DNA from: Sandaracinaceae bacterium
Lineage (GTDB): Bacteria > Myxococcota_A > Polyangia > Polyangiales > Sandaracinaceae
DNA: 64,000 nucleotides
Assembly (NCBI GenBank): GCA_040218145.1
Contig: JAVJQK010000014.1
Coordinates: forward strand, 62,001 to 126,000
Reading direction: 5' to 3'
Below are positions 16,237 through 28,187 of this stretch, in pieces. A program made the translations under genes and the position numbers. Position 1 is the stretch's first letter. Every line of letters starts with the position of its first letter. The notes below the pieces were generated by a model that was not told where the DNA came from, made no database searches, and saw nothing but the letters and a program-made list of their open reading frames with translations.

Positions 16237-17199
16237 ATGCGCCACCTCTCGGTCGTTGCTCTGCTCCTCACACTCGGATGCCAGGGAGAGCTCATGGCGG
16301 ACGACGCCGGGGGCTTCGAGGGCCGAACCGACGCCACAGCCCCGGACGGCGGCGCGATGGGCGACGGAGACGGCGGCCCACCTGGACCTGGCGACGCAGG
16401 ACGGGTCGACGCGGCACCCTCGGACGCAGCGGCCCTCGACGCGGCCTCCTTCGACGCCGGACCCGTCGACGCCGGACCCGTCGACTCGGGACCGCCGCCC
16501 GGGCCGTCTTCGTCCCGCCACACACCGAGACCGCTCGGTAGCACCAGCGCGGATCGAGGCTTCTGGGAGTACCTCCCGCCTCGCTACGGCGATGGCGCCG
16601 GTCACCCCCTGCTGGTGTTCTTGCACGGGCTCGGCGAGAACGGCGACGGCGACCCGCAGCTCGATCGGGTGCTGCGCGTGGGGCCTCCCCGCCTCATCGA
16701 GGCCGACGCCTGGCCCAACGAGCGACCGTTCATCGTGCTGTCTCCGCAGAAGTCGGGCGGCGGCTGCCCCAACGCCAACGAGATCCAGGCTTTCCTCACC
16801 TACGCGATCGGCGCGTACGACGTCGACCCGGCGCGCGTCTACCTCACGGGCTTGAGCTGCGGCGGGATCGGCGCGTGGAACTATCTCGGCGCTCACCTCG
16901 ACTCGCAGATCGCCGCGATGGTGCCGATCGCGGGCGACGGTCGAGGTGCGTTCCGACGGTCGGGATGCGCGCTCGGCACGACCCCGATATGGGCCTTCCA
17001 CGGTGACTCCGACGGCACCGTCTCGCCGCGCGGCACCACCGAGCCGATGGCGGACTTGATGGCGTGCACCGACCCGGCGCCCGACGCGCTGGTGACGACG
17101 ATCTACCCGGGCGTCGGACACAACTCGTGGCGTCGCACCTACGATCTGAGCGCCGGCCACGACATCTACGCTTGGATGCTGCGCTTCACGAATCCCTGA
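16237..17199 (+). CDS. Lipoprotein esterase of the PHB-depolymerase/feruloyl-esterase type
   Basis: 320 residues. Lipoprotein signal with lipobox TLGC (Cys about 15), then an 80-residue Asp/Ala/Gly/Pro linker. The alpha/beta hydrolase domain starts near 100. LLVFLHGLGENG holds the oxyanion loop, GLSCGG carries the nucleophile Ser, the acid is in FHGDSDGTV and the catalytic His in GVGHNSW. This order matches secreted polyhydroxybutyrate depolymerase-like and feruloyl or acetyl-xylan esterases. It is predicted to act outside the inner membrane on polymer esters. Its 3' end overlaps the convergent kinase gene by 14 bases. Confidence 0.82.
   Translation: MRHLSVVALLLTLGCQGELMADDAGGFEGRTDATAPDGGAMGDGDGGPPGPGDAGRVDAAPSDAAALDAASFDAGPVDAGPVDSGPPPGPSSSRHTPRPLGSTSADRGFWEYLPPRYGDGAGHPLLVFLHGLGENGDGDPQLDRVLRVGPPRLIEADAWPNERPFIVLSPQKSGGGCPNANEIQAFLTYAIGAYDVDPARVYLTGLSCGGIGAWNYLGAHLDSQIAAMVPIAGDGRGAFRRSGCALGTTPIWAFHGDSDGTVSPRGTTEPMADLMACTDPAPDALVTTIYPGVGHNSWRRTYDLSAGHDIYAWMLRFTNP
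16441..16495. repeat. Short tandem repeat coding for the DAGPV linker
   Basis: A 15-base unit (GTCGACGCCGGACCC) occurs in close tandem within the esterase gene and encodes the DAGPV linker repeats. Such in-frame repeats can lengthen or shorten by slippage without breaking the frame. Confidence 0.5.
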
Positions 17200-18289
17200 G
17201 CGCGGGCGGCGCGGGCTCTCGGCGCGTGACGCTCTGCGCGTCCCGGCTCGCGAGCACGCCGCCGATGAGCAGCACCGCGGCCACCAGCGCGGCCGCCAAG
17301 ATCGTCGGCCACCTCGGGCCGCGCGCGGGCCCCTCGGTGGACACGGCGCGGCGGCGAGGGCGCGGGAGCAGGTTGACCACGGGATGCGCGTCCAGGCATG
17401 CCGCGAGCTCGCCCGCGCGATCGACCCGGTTCTCCCGCGACTTGGCCAACGCGCGCATGATCGTGCGGCGCGCCTCGCCCGAGAGCGCGCGAGAGACCGG
17501 GTGCGCGTCGATGGGCTTCGGATCGTCGAAGAGGTGCCGGTCCGCCCAGCCCGCCACGCCGCGAGCCGGCCGATACGGGGACTCGCCCGTGAGCATCTCG
17601 TAGGTCATCAGCCCCAGCGCGTACACGTCGGCGCGCGCGTCCACGCTCACCCCGCAGAGCTGCTCGGGGCTCATGTACCGCGGCGTCCCGAGGATCTCGC
17701 CGCGCAGGGAGATGTCGACCCGCGCGCCGAGCGCGCCCTCTTTGGCCAGCCCGAAGTCGACGACCTTCACGTCCGGCAGCGCGCGCCCCTCCCGCGGGGA
17801 GACGAGCACGTTCTCGGGCTTGAGGTCACGGTGCACGATGCCGCGCGCGTGCGCGTGGTCGAGCGCCGCGGCCACCTCGGTGACGACGTGTCGGACGAGC
17901 GGGAGCGGCATCGGCCCACGCCTCATGCGCGCGGCGAGCGACTCCCCGTGCACGTACTCCATCACCATGGCGAGCGCGCCATCCGGCAGCTCGCCGAGCG
18001 CATGGAACCGGATGATGTTGGGGTGGCGGAGCTTGGTGACGAGCTCGCACTCGCGCACGAAGCGGGCGCGCGTCGTCGTGCCGAGCGCGGCGTGCGGGTG
18101 CAGCACCTTCACCGCCACGTCTCCGCCGCCGTCGAGCCGCTCCGCGCGGTACACCGTGCCGGTCGAGCCCGCGCCGAGCGCCTCCTTCAGACGCCAGCGG
18201 TCGTGCAGGGTCTGATCGTGTCGGCGCGCCCAGCCCCGCGGCGACTGCGGGAGGCTGGAGGGCGACGTACTTCGGTCGCACACGCTCAT
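17186..18289 (-). CDS. Ser/Thr protein kinase with C-terminal membrane helix
   Basis: 367 residues. The kinase domain runs from about 30 to 290: glycine loop GAGSTGTVY, Lys in VAVKVL, HRDLKPEN, DFG in VVDFGLAK and SPEQ. All standard catalytic residues are present, so it should be active. A basic juxtamembrane stretch is followed by one transmembrane helix at about 328-350 and a short tail of about 17 residues. The start at 18289 is divergent from the membrane protein gene at 18367. The 3' end overlaps the esterase gene on the other strand by 14 bases. Confidence 0.9.
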   Translation of the reverse strand: MSVCDRSTSPSSLPQSPRGWARRHDQTLHDRWRLKEALGAGSTGTVYRAERLDGGGDVAVKVLHPHAALGTTTRARFVRECELVTKLRHPNIIRFHALGELPDGALAMVMEYVHGESLAARMRRGPMPLPLVRHVVTEVAAALDHAHARGIVHRDLKPENVLVSPREGRALPDVKVVDFGLAKEGALGARVDISLRGEILGTPRYMSPEQLCGVSVDARADVYALGLMTYEMLTGESPYRPARGVAGWADRHLFDDPKPIDAHPVSRALSGEARRTIMRALAKSRENRVDRAGELAACLDAHPVVNLLPRPRRRAVSTEGPARGPRWPTILAAALVAAVLLIGGVLASRDAQSVTRREPAPPALRDS

Positions 18290-18366
18290 GGCCTCCAGAC
18301 AGACGCGCGACGCCGAATATTCGGCTCACGTGCCCTCCCCTCCGCGTCGCCCCATACTGGGTGAGC

Positions 18367-18948
18367 ATGATGATCTTCCTCGAGCCCGCGCTTCAGGTCT
18401 TCGCCGCGATCGCCTTCGGGCACGTGTTGGGGCTGGGAGAGCTGCTCGAGCGACGAGGCTATCGCTGGTTCCGTGGCGCGCCGCTCGCGCTGGGCGTCGC
18501 CGGGGGCGTGCTCGGCGTGCTCATGCTCCTCCTGTCGACCGCGGGCGTGCATCACTTCTGGCTCGCCGCGCTGACCAGCTGGGTGTTCCTCGGGCAGGTG
18601 CGTCACCGCGGCCGCGCCGTGATGGCCGCGATCCTCGTGCTCTACCTCGGCGTGTGGACCGCGGGCCTCGACAACCTGGACACGCGGGCGCTCGCGGGTC
18701 TCTTGGCCGGCTTGATGGGCGTCGGCGTCCTGCAGCGGCTCTTGAAGCGAGCCCGACCCAAGCTCCCCGACACCGTCGTCGAGGAGCGCTGGGCCTGGTA
18801 CGCGGTCGTGGCCGGCTACCTGTTCCTCGTCGAGATGGACCTCGGCTTCGCGTGCGCCGTCTGGGCGTTCCAGAGCGGCCGCACCGACGTGAACGCGAGC
18901 AAGCTCCGCTCGTGGGGCGTCAAGCCTCCGCTCTCCGCTCCCGACTGA
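18367..18948 (+). CDS. Polytopic membrane protein of unknown function
   Basis: 193 residues from the ATG at 18367; a GTG at 18361 and an ATG at 18370 are also possible. Five or so hydrophobic segments alternate with short loops; basic clusters (KRARPK) lie between the fourth and fifth. No motif of a known transporter or enzyme is seen. It is divergent from the kinase at 17186-18289 and convergent with the metallo-hydrolase at 18963. Confidence 0.6.
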   Translation: MMIFLEPALQVFAAIAFGHVLGLGELLERRGYRWFRGAPLALGVAGGVLGVLMLLLSTAGVHHFWLAALTSWVFLGQVRHRGRAVMAAILVLYLGVWTAGLDNLDTRALAGLLAGLMGVGVLQRLLKRARPKLPDTVVEERWAWYAVVAGYLFLVEMDLGFACAVWAFQSGRTDVNASKLRSWGVKPPLSAPD

Positions 18949-18962
18949 CGGCCGCGACGGCG

Positions 18963-19979
18963 TCATCGGACGCGCGCTCGGGGGACCTCTCGCGCGGCGC
19001 CGTGCGCGAGGGTGTAGAACCGCTCGCCTGGGCGCAACGCGGCCCGCAGGTCCCGGAGCGGGTCGAGCCGCCCCTCGTCGCTCAGCTGGAAGGTGCCCCA
19101 GTGCACCCCGAGGGACTCTTCGGCACGCAGCGCGCGGTGGGCGCGGGCGGCCTCCTCCGGGCTCATGTGCATGCGCGCGAGGAAGCGCCGCGGCCGGTAG
19201 GCGCCGATGGGCAGGATGGCGAGGCGGGGCGCGCCGAAGCGGGCCTCGACCTCGGCGAAGTGCGGCCCGAACGCGGTGTCGCCGGCGTAGTAGACGCGGC
19301 CGCTCGGCCCCTCGAGCACGAAGCCGAGCCAGAGGGTGACGTCGGCGTCGCCGAGCCCCCGCCGCGAGCTGTGATGGACGGGCACGCCGTGCACGCGGAC
19401 GCCCGGGGCCACCTCGATCGCGCCGTCCCAGTCGAGATCTTCGCCGCCCTCGACGCCGCTCTCGCGGAGGAGCGCGGCGTTGCCCAGCCCGACGAGGATG
19501 CGCGGGCGATCGCGCGCCGCGAGCCGTCGCAGCGTCGGGAAGTCCATGTGGTCGTAGTGGTTGTGACTGACGAGCACGACGTCGATCGGCGGCAGGTCCT
19601 CGAAGCGGATGCCCGGCGCGCGCTGGCGCCGCACGCCCACGCCGAGCGGGCCGACCACGTCCGCGTAGACCGGATCGGTCAGCACGTTCAGCCCGTCCAT
19701 CTGCACCAGCGTGGTCGCGTGGTTGATGAACGTGACGCGCAGGTGCCCTCCCCCGAGCCGCGTCGGCGGGGGCGCCCCCGGCGGCTCGTCGATCCAGTCC
19801 CACGGCCTCCGATCGGAGGTCAGCGCCCACTCCAGCAGCTCACCGACCTCGAGGGGCGGCGTGGGCGCGCGGTTGTGGAAGCGCTGCCCGTCGAAGTGAT
19901 CGCTCCGCGGGCCGTCGTAGCCGTAGGTGGCGCAGCTCGACAGGAGCAGGACAGCGAGCGCGGGGACGCGAGGCGACAC
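18963..19979 (-). CDS. MBL-fold metallo-hydrolase lipoprotein (NAPE-PLD/RomA-like)
   Basis: 338 residues from the GTG at 19979, chosen because it begins a lipoprotein signal ending in LLSSC; the frame is open further upstream. The metallo-beta-lactamase fold metal ligands are clear: HNHYDH (the HxHxDH motif) near residue 145, a second-sphere His pair in PVHHSS, Asp in YYAGDTAF and a final His in GVHWGTFQL. The TFINHATTLVQ start and LTDPVYA match the family that includes N-acyl-phosphatidylethanolamine phospholipase D and RomA-type proteins. Lipidation and a phosphodiester-type substrate are inference from the family. Confidence 0.85.
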   Translation of the reverse strand: MSPRVPALAVLLLSSCATYGYDGPRSDHFDGQRFHNRAPTPPLEVGELLEWALTSDRRPWDWIDEPPGAPPPTRLGGGHLRVTFINHATTLVQMDGLNVLTDPVYADVVGPLGVGVRRQRAPGIRFEDLPPIDVVLVSHNHYDHMDFPTLRRLAARDRPRILVGLGNAALLRESGVEGGEDLDWDGAIEVAPGVRVHGVPVHHSSRRGLGDADVTLWLGFVLEGPSGRVYYAGDTAFGPHFAEVEARFGAPRLAILPIGAYRPRRFLARMHMSPEEAARAHRALRAEESLGVHWGTFQLSDEGRLDPLRDLRAALRPGERFYTLAHGAAREVPRARVR

Positions 19980-20070
19980 GCGGTGTCCTGAGGCCGACGG
20001 GCCCGCCTTGCAAGTCCCGCCCTCGGCGCGCTTTCCTCCCTGGCGAAGCTCGCGATACCGTGGGGCGGCC

Positions 20071-21594
20071 ATGACGAAGAAGGTCGCCATCTTCTGGCCC
20101 GGCGACGCGCGGGCCATCCCCAACGAGCTCGCCGCGCCCAACGCCGAGGAGGCGACGCGGCAGCTCGAGAACGCGCTGAAGAAGCTCGGCCGCCAGCCCT
20201 ACCGGGTGCCCGGCTTCCTCGCGAAGCCGCACGAGGCCATCACGAAGCTCGGCCCGATCGACGACCCGATGGTCGGCGTGTGCGTGCACTGGTTCTACGG
20301 GCCGCACACCACGGACGGCGTCGTCGGCAAGGACAACCCGCTGCTCTTGGCGAGCAACTTCAGCGGTCAGTGGCCGGGGCTGGTGGGGCTGCTCAACACG
20401 GGCGCCTGCCTCGAGTCGCTCGACCGCGCCCACTCGCGCATCTGGACCGACTCCCCCGACTGGACCGCCGACGAGACCTTCATGGCGCGGCTCGACGAGT
20501 GGTGCTCGAGCGGGGCGGTCCGCTACTCGGAGGAGGCGATCCATCGCCACGCGCCCATCAGCCACGAGGCCTCACAGCGGGCGCAGCGCGTGGCGCAGCA
20601 ATTCCGCGAGCGACGCGCCTTGATCCTCATGCTCGGCGACACCTCGATGGGCATGATCAACGGCTACTTCGGGCCGCGCCTGTTGAACCAGCACGGATTC
20701 ACCGAGCACAAGGTCGACCAGGCGTGGATCCTCGACCGCGGCCGCCGCATCGACGACGCGCGCATCGACGCCGCGCTCGCGTTCGTGAAGGACGAGGGCG
20801 TGACCTTCCACTGGAAGGAGGGCGACGACGCGCAGGACTTCACCGAGAACGACACCCGCGAGCAGCTGCGCGACTACCTCGCGGTGCTCGACCTCATCGG
20901 CGAGTTCGAGGCCGACTGCATGGGCTGGCAGTACCAGCTCGGCCTCATCCCGCTGCGCCCGCCCTCGGACTTCGCGGAGGGGCTCTTCAACTCCACCTGC
21001 CGCCCGGAGTCGAACGGCGACACCATCACCACCGCGACCGAAGCCGACCAGGGCAACGTGGTCCCGCAGGAGATGATGAAGCGTCTGTTGAAAGACAAGG
21101 GTCTTCACCAGGCGGTCATGTTCCACGACGTGCGCTGGGGCGCCGAGCACGAGGGCCGCTTCCTCTGGGTCCTGCTCAACAGCGGCAGCTGCGGCGCGTA
21201 CGCGTTCAACCACGACCCCGACACGCTCGAGGGCGCGCACAGCTACCGGCAGCCCTCCCTCTACTTCCCCACGCCCGGCGGCACCTTCGCGGGCGAGAGC
21301 CTCCCCGGCGAGATGACCTGGGCCCGCAGCTACATCCGCGGCGGCAAGCTCTGGATGGACGTGGGCAAGGGGGAGGTCGTGAAGCTCCCGCCCGACGTGC
21401 GCGACGCGTGGTGGGAGGGCACGACCCGCCAGTGGCCCTTCATGGCCGCCGACATGGGCATCGGCCGGGACACGCTGATGGCGCACTACCTCTCGAACCA
21501 CGTCGCGGTCGCGTACGGCGACATCTTCGAGGAGATGGTCGCGCTCAGTCAGGAGCTCGGCTTCTCCGTCCGCGTCCTGCGCGACCCGAGCTGA
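20071..21594 (+). CDS. L-fucose/D-arabinose isomerase-like protein
   Basis: 507 residues, cytoplasmic. The length and the C-terminal pattern (ADMGIGRDTLMAHY, then SNHVAVAYGD) match the L-fucose/L-arabinose isomerase superfamily, whose members use a Mn ion to interconvert aldoses and ketoses. An acidic segment with EFEADCMGWQ near residue 285 is a likely site for metal-binding residues. L-fucose isomerase also acts on D-arabinose, giving D-ribulose, which is the substrate of the kinase predicted at 25012. The exact sugar is not determined. The upstream metallo-hydrolase is divergent; the downstream kinase is convergent with three bases between stops. Confidence 0.78.
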   Translation: MTKKVAIFWPGDARAIPNELAAPNAEEATRQLENALKKLGRQPYRVPGFLAKPHEAITKLGPIDDPMVGVCVHWFYGPHTTDGVVGKDNPLLLASNFSGQWPGLVGLLNTGACLESLDRAHSRIWTDSPDWTADETFMARLDEWCSSGAVRYSEEAIHRHAPISHEASQRAQRVAQQFRERRALILMLGDTSMGMINGYFGPRLLNQHGFTEHKVDQAWILDRGRRIDDARIDAALAFVKDEGVTFHWKEGDDAQDFTENDTREQLRDYLAVLDLIGEFEADCMGWQYQLGLIPLRPPSDFAEGLFNSTCRPESNGDTITTATEADQGNVVPQEMMKRLLKDKGLHQAVMFHDVRWGAEHEGRFLWVLLNSGSCGAYAFNHDPDTLEGAHSYRQPSLYFPTPGGTFAGESLPGEMTWARSYIRGGKLWMDVGKGEVVKLPPDVRDAWWEGTTRQWPFMAADMGIGRDTLMAHYLSNHVAVAYGDIFEEMVALSQELGFSVRVLRDPS

Positions 21595-21597
21595 CGC

Positions 21598-23520
<1,923 letters not shown>

Positions 23521-23559
23521 GGAGGGATTGAAGCATCCCCGGCGCGAGCGGGACAGAGA

Positions 23560-24561
23560 TCAGACCGAGCCGGGGCGGTACCAGTCGAACTCGTTGTCCC
23601 GATGGAAGCCCACGAAGGCCAGGCTGATGCTCGCCTCGAGCGCGCGCACGTGGTGCCACCAGCCCACGGGGAGGAACAGCGCGTCGCCCGGACCGAGCTC
23701 CACCAGGTGCTCACGCGCGTTCACCTGATCCCGCTCCGGATCCACCGCGGCGTACATCGCGGTGGCCCCCTCGAAGAGCGAGGTCTCCCAGGGCGCGAAC
23801 AGCCGGAAGCGCTTCCGCCCCCGCAGCTGCACGAAGAGGATGTTGGAGGTGTCGTGGTGGAGGGGGGTGACCGTGCCGGCCGGACCGAGCCAGAGCGCGG
23901 TGCAGCCGCGGAAGCGGGTCGGGTCCAGGATCCCGTCGTCGAGCCGGAGGTCGTCGCGCACGCCCGCGAGGGCCGGATCGTCCAGGTTCTTGTTGTTCGC
24001 GACCATGTAGAAGTCGTTGGACGCGTCGGTCGCCTCGATGCGGTCGACGAGCGCGCGCATCGTCGAGGTGCGGGTGTGCTCGGCGCTCCGCATGTCGTAG
24101 TAGGGGTCGGCCTCGCGCCCCTCGGTGATGCGGACCTCGGCGTCTCCCCAGCGCGTGCGGAAGGTGTCGAGGGTCCACGCCGCGGCCGGCCAGTCGCGGG
24201 CGTAGCCCTCGACGAGGAGCGGCGAGCCGGTGGCGTAGAAGCGCTCGTAGAAGGTCCCGGCGTCGATGGCCTCGACGCGCGCGATGGGCTGCTCGGCCGT
24301 GTCGCGGGCGCGCGCTTGCATCTTCACGACCTGCCCGAGGCGGCGCGCTTCTCGCGCGTGTGCGGCGGCGGCGGCGAACACGGGCGAGGCGAGGATGGCG
24401 TCGACCCGCGACCCCGCCTCCTTCGGCGGGACGCCCTCCGCTTCGAGCGCGGCGCGCACCTTCTCCGGCGACGCGCCGCGGAGCAGGTTGTCGGCCGCCC
24501 ACCGCCGCCACTCGAACGAGAGCACCGCGCCGGCCGCGCGTGCCTTGCGCTTCTTGGCCAC
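23560..24561 (-). CDS. JmjC/cupin-8-type Fe(II)/2-oxoglutarate oxygenase
   Basis: 333 residues. The first 110 residues are helical and basic and of unknown role. The cupin-like JmjC domain follows: metal ligands HxD in PLHHDTSN near 233 and the distal His in GWWHHV near 302, with the [12 protein letters not shown] strand typical of cupin_8 members such as FIH- and JMJD5-type hydroxylases. These hydroxylate protein side chains, which suggests a protein or peptide substrate. It begins three bases after the stop of the small Pro-rich lipoprotein gene, so the two are probably co-translated. Confidence 0.85.
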   Translation of the reverse strand: MAKKRKARAAGAVLSFEWRRWAADNLLRGASPEKVRAALEAEGVPPKEAGSRVDAILASPVFAAAAAHAREARRLGQVVKMQARARDTAEQPIARVEAIDAGTFYERFYATGSPLLVEGYARDWPAAAWTLDTFRTRWGDAEVRITEGREADPYYDMRSAEHTRTSTMRALVDRIEATDASNDFYMVANNKNLDDPALAGVRDDLRLDDGILDPTRFRGCTALWLGPAGTVTPLHHDTSNILFVQLRGRKRFRLFAPWETSLFEGATAMYAAVDPERDQVNAREHLVELGPGDALFLPVGWWHHVRALEASISLAFVGFHRDNEFDWYRPGSV

Positions 24562-24564
24562 GCG

Positions 24565-24957
24565 CTATTCGGGCGCCGGCATCGGCGGCGGCGGCATGGG
24601 CGGCGGCATCGGAGGCAGCGGTCGCCCGGAGTCCGGCGGCGGGCCGGCGTCACCTGGACCCGCGTCCACGGGCGGCGGCATCGGCGGCGGCGGCGGCCCG
24701 GCGTCGGGCATGGGCGAGACGATCCCCGAGTCCTCGGGCGGCCCGGCGTCCTGCGGCGCGGGCATCGGAGACGGAACCCCGGAGTCCTCCGGCGGCGGCG
24801 GCGGCATCGGGGCGATGATCCCGGAGTCTTGCGGGGTCTCGACGCTGCCGCAGCCGACCGCGCCCGCGGCGCTCCCGACGGCCACGCTGGCCGCGAAGAC
24901 GGCGGCGCGCACCATCGCGGGTCCCTTGGGTTTCGGGGTCAATCCGTCGTCGGCCAT
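24565..24957 (-). CDS. Small Pro/Gly/Asp-rich lipoprotein
   Basis: 130 residues. A basic N-terminus, a hydrophobic segment and lipobox AVGC (Cys about 36) mark a lipoprotein. The mature part is low complexity: repeated PMPPP, DAGPP and DSG units with no globular domain. It is the first of a two-gene unit with the JmjC-type oxygenase three bases downstream. Because such oxygenases hydroxylate Pro, Asp or Asn, the repeats could be a substrate, but the oxygenase is cytoplasmic and this remains speculation. Confidence 0.6.
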   Translation of the reverse strand: MADDGLTPKPKGPAMVRAAVFAASVAVGSAAGAVGCGSVETPQDSGIIAPMPPPPPEDSGVPSPMPAPQDAGPPEDSGIVSPMPDAGPPPPPMPPPVDAGPGDAGPPPDSGRPLPPMPPPMPPPPMPAPE

Positions 24958-25011
24958 CCGCGCGACTCTACAGCTTGTCAGCGCGTCCATCCACGGGTGA
25001 CGGTTGGGGGC

Positions 25012-26649
25012 ATGAGCGACCTCTTCCTCGGGATCGACGTCGGCACGGGCAGCGCGCGCGCCGGGCTCTTCGACGCGAGCGGGACGCGGCACGGCATGGG
25101 GGTCACCGAGATCCAGACCCACCGCCCGCAGCTCGACTTCGTGGAGCAGTCGTCGGACGACATCTGGCGAGCGTGCGTCGCCTCCGTCCAGGCGGCGATG
25201 CGCGAGGCGGGCGCGTCGCCCGATCGGGTCCGCGGCGTGGGGTTCGACGCCACCTGCTCGCTGGTCGCGCTCGACGCCGAGGACCGCCCGGTCACGGTGA
25301 GCCCCGGCGGGGACGACGCGTTGAACGTCATCGTGTGGATGGACCACCGCGCCATGGATCAGACCGCGCGCATCAACGCGACCGAGCACGACGTCCTGCA
25401 GTATGTCGGCGGCACGATGTCGCCGGAGATGGAGCCGCCCAAGCTCCTCTGGCTCAAGGAGCACCTCCCCGAGACCTGGGCCCGCGCCGCGCGCTTCTAC
25501 GACCTGCCCGACTTCCTCGTGCATCGGGCCACGGGCGGGGACGTCCGCTCACTCTGCACGACCGTCTGCAAGTGGACCTACCTCGGACACGAGGCGCGGT
25601 GGGACGACACGTTCTTCCGACGGGTCGGGCTGGGGGACCTCGCCGACGACGACCACGCGCGCATCGGACAGACCGTGCGACCCATGGGCGAGCGCGCCGG
25701 GGGTCTGACCGAGGCGGCCGCGAAGGAGCTCGGCCTGCGCGCGGGGACGCCCGTCGGCGTCGCGATCATCGACGCGCACGCAGGCGGGCTGGGGCTGCTC
25801 GGGGCGCGCGGCGAAGGCGAGCCGCCGCTCGATGCCGCGGCGCTCGAGACCCGGCTCGCGCTGATCGGCGGCACGTCGAGCTGCCACATGGCGGTGAGCC
25901 GCGAGCCGAAGCACATCCCGGGGATCTGGGGCCCGTACTTCTCGGCCATGGTGCCCGGGCTCTGGCTGACCGAAGGCGGCCAGTCGGCGACGGGCGCCCT
26001 GATCGATCACGTCATCGAGTCGCACGCGCGCCACGCGGAGCTGGTCGCGGAGGCGAGGCGGGAGGGCACGAGCGTCTACGCGCTGTTGAACGCGCGGCTG
26101 GACGCGCTGGCCGCCTCGGTGGCGTTCCCCGCCGCGCTCACCCGCGAGCTGCACGTGCTGCCGTACTTCCACGGCAACCGCAGCCCGCGCGCCGACCCGA
26201 GCCTGCGCGGCATGGTCAGCGGGCTGAAGCTCGATGGATCGATCGACGCGCTCGCCCTGCTCTACCTCGCCACCGTGCAGGCCATCGCGCACGGCACCCG
26301 GCACATCGTCGACGCGATGAACGGGGCGGGCTACCGCGTCGACACGCTGGTCGCTTGCGGAGGCGACACGAAGAACCCGGTCTTCCTGCGCGAGCACGCC
26401 GACGCGAGCCGCTGCCGGATCATCCTGCCTCGCGAGCCCGAGGCGGTGCTGCTCGGCGCGGCGATGCTCGGCGCGACGGCCAGCGAGGCGGTGCCCGACC
26501 TGGTGGCCGCGATGAGCACGATGAACGCGGCCGATCGCGTCCTCGAGCCGGCGCGGGGAGACGTCGCCGCGCACCACGAGCGGAAGCACCGCATCTTCCA
26601 CCGCATGCACGCCGACCAGCTCGCCTACCGCGCGCTGATGGACGGGTAG
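25012..26649 (+). CDS. FGGY-family carbohydrate kinase, D-ribulokinase-like
   Basis: 545 residues. The FGGY fold is clear: the N-terminal phosphate loop [15 protein letters not shown], the [11 protein letters not shown] segment that marks the D-ribulokinase/FGGY (YpCarbK) branch, the catalytic Asp in IIDAHAGG (about 250), [10 protein letters not shown] and the ATP-binding CGGDTKNP near 450. Enzymes of this branch phosphorylate D-ribulose or related ketopentoses at O-5. With the isomerase-like gene at 20071 it gives a D-arabinose to D-ribulose 5-phosphate route. It is divergent from the lipoprotein/JmjC pair and convergent with the hybrid kinase, two bases apart. Confidence 0.86.
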   Translation: MSDLFLGIDVGTGSARAGLFDASGTRHGMGVTEIQTHRPQLDFVEQSSDDIWRACVASVQAAMREAGASPDRVRGVGFDATCSLVALDAEDRPVTVSPGGDDALNVIVWMDHRAMDQTARINATEHDVLQYVGGTMSPEMEPPKLLWLKEHLPETWARAARFYDLPDFLVHRATGGDVRSLCTTVCKWTYLGHEARWDDTFFRRVGLGDLADDDHARIGQTVRPMGERAGGLTEAAAKELGLRAGTPVGVAIIDAHAGGLGLLGARGEGEPPLDAAALETRLALIGGTSSCHMAVSREPKHIPGIWGPYFSAMVPGLWLTEGGQSATGALIDHVIESHARHAELVAEARREGTSVYALLNARLDALAASVAFPAALTRELHVLPYFHGNRSPRADPSLRGMVSGLKLDGSIDALALLYLATVQAIAHGTRHIVDAMNGAGYRVDTLVACGGDTKNPVFLREHADASRCRIILPREPEAVLLGAAMLGATASEAVPDLVAAMSTMNAADRVLEPARGDVAAHHERKHRIFHRMHADQLAYRALMDG

Positions 26650-26651
26650 CT

Positions 26652-28187
26652 TCAGCTCGCGCGGGCCCAGCCTCGCTGCTCGAGCGCGCGGGCGGCGACG
26701 TCGAAGAGCGCCCGCCGCGAGAAGGGCTTGTGGAGGATCTCTCCTCCCAGGTGGTCCACGAAGCTCGCGTAGTCGCTCATGACCACCGACGCGACGTCCG
26801 GCCGGAGCGCGCGCGCCCGCGCGACGACCTCTCTTCCGCTGAGCCCCGGCATCACGAGATCCGCCAGCAACAGGTCCACCGGCTCCCCCGCCGCGAGCCG
26901 ACGCAGCGCCGCCGTCCCGTCGCGCTCGCAGATCACCGAGGCCCCACGCTTGCGGAGCGCGTCGGTCACGAGACGCTGGGTGTGCCGATCGTCATCGACC
27001 ACGAGCACGCGCGCGCCGAAGAGCGGCTCCGCCTCGGGGGCCACGTCCTCCCGCTCCGCGAGCGCGCGCGGGAGATAGATCTTGACGCAGCTGCCGCGGC
27101 GCATCTGGCTCTCGAGCGTCATCGCCCCGCCGGACTGGCGCACGATGCCGTACGCGCTCGAGAGCCCCAGGCCGCGCCCGCCGTGCTCGACCCGGGTCGT
27201 GAAGAAGGGCTCGAAGGCGCGCTCGAGGTTCTCCGGCGCCATGCCGTGGCCGTGGTCCTTCACGGAGACGCGCACGTAGTCTCCCGGCCCCACCGTCTGG
27301 CCCCCGCGCCGCAGCGGATCGGCGAGCGTCACCGCCCGCACGTCGACGTCGATGGTGCCACCGTCCGGCATCGCCTCGCGCGCGTTCTCGACCAGCCCCA
27401 CCAGGACCTGCTCGAGCTGATCGCGGTCGATCTGGGCCGGGGTCGCCTCCGCGCACGCGCTCACCCGCAGGGTGTGACGCTCGCCGAGGGCGTGCCGCAG
27501 GGAGTCAGCGAGCTCCTGCGCGACTCGGCCCACGTCGTGCTGCGCCACCTGTCGCGGCTGGCGACCGCCGAACGCCACGAGGTGGTGCGTGAGCCCGGCC
27601 GCGCGATCCACCGCGTTCAGCGCCACCTCGAGCTCCTCGCGGCGAGGGTCACCGTGCGGCAAGTCGCTCGCGACGAAGGACACGCAGGATCGGATGACCA
27701 TCAGCAGGTTGTTGAAGTCGTGCGAGACGGCGCCCGCCAGCCTTCCCACCGCCTCGAGCCGCTGCCCCACGCGGGCCTCCTGCTGCAGGTGACCGCGCTC
27801 GTGGGCGTAACGAAGGGCGCGCTCGAGGGTCGCGGCGTCGAGCCCGCGTGCCGGGAGGTGGTCGTCGGCCCCCGCGCGAACCGCGGCGGCGCCCTCGCCT
27901 GGGTCGTCCGAGATCAACGCGATGATCGGCGCCCTGGACGCCGCGCGCAGCCGTGCCACCCGCTCCGGCTCACCGGCCACATCGAGGAGGGCCACGTCGA
28001 CGAGCCCCTCGTGGGTGATGGCTTCGGTGAGCGACGCGACCGCGCCGAAGCGCACTGGCCGCGGGCCGAGGTCCGCCAGCAGCGCCTCCAGCTCCGCCAT
28101 CGCGCCATCGTCCTCGCCGACGTACAGCACGCTCAGTAGGGAGGGACGCTCGATCTCGCCGCTCTCGGTGACCCCGACCTGACTCAT
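26652..28187 (-). CDS. Hybrid histidine kinase with receiver domains at both ends
   Basis: 511 residues, no membrane segment. An N-terminal receiver (about 18-125) keeps a candidate phospho-acceptor Asp in ALLDVAGE but is divergent. The HisKA region has the acceptor His in SHDFNNLL (about 153), the form of PAS-linked and hybrid kinases. HATPase boxes follow: N-box in LVENAREAM, G1 in DHGHGM, G2 in GRGLGLSS. A C-terminal receiver (about 393-505) carries the Asp in LLLADLVMPG and the Lys in ILHKPFS. The layout suits a cytoplasmic phosphorelay hub. It lies beside a single receiver and a NarL/histidine kinase pair. Confidence 0.88.
   Translation of the reverse strand: MSQVGVTESGEIERPSLLSVLYVGEDDGAMAELEALLADLGPRPVRFGAVASLTEAITHEGLVDVALLDVAGEPERVARLRAASRAPIIALISDDPGEGAAAVRAGADDHLPARGLDAATLERALRYAHERGHLQQEARVGQRLEAVGRLAGAVSHDFNNLLMVIRSCVSFVASDLPHGDPRREELEVALNAVDRAAGLTHHLVAFGGRQPRQVAQHDVGRVAQELADSLRHALGERHTLRVSACAEATPAQIDRDQLEQVLVGLVENAREAMPDGGTIDVDVRAVTLADPLRRGGQTVGPGDYVRVSVKDHGHGMAPENLERAFEPFFTTRVEHGGRGLGLSSAYGIVRQSGGAMTLESQMRRGSCVKIYLPRALAEREDVAPEAEPLFGARVLVVDDDRHTQRLVTDALRKRGASVICERDGTAALRRLAAGEPVDLLLADLVMPGLSGREVVARARALRPDVASVVMSDYASFVDHLGGEILHKPFSRRALFDVAARALEQRGWARAS

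Noticed and set aside
24975-28139. A 1054-codon plus-strand frame over the FGGY kinase and hybrid histidine kinase
   Set aside because: It is the antisense or off-frame image of two well-supported genes and shows no domain of its own.
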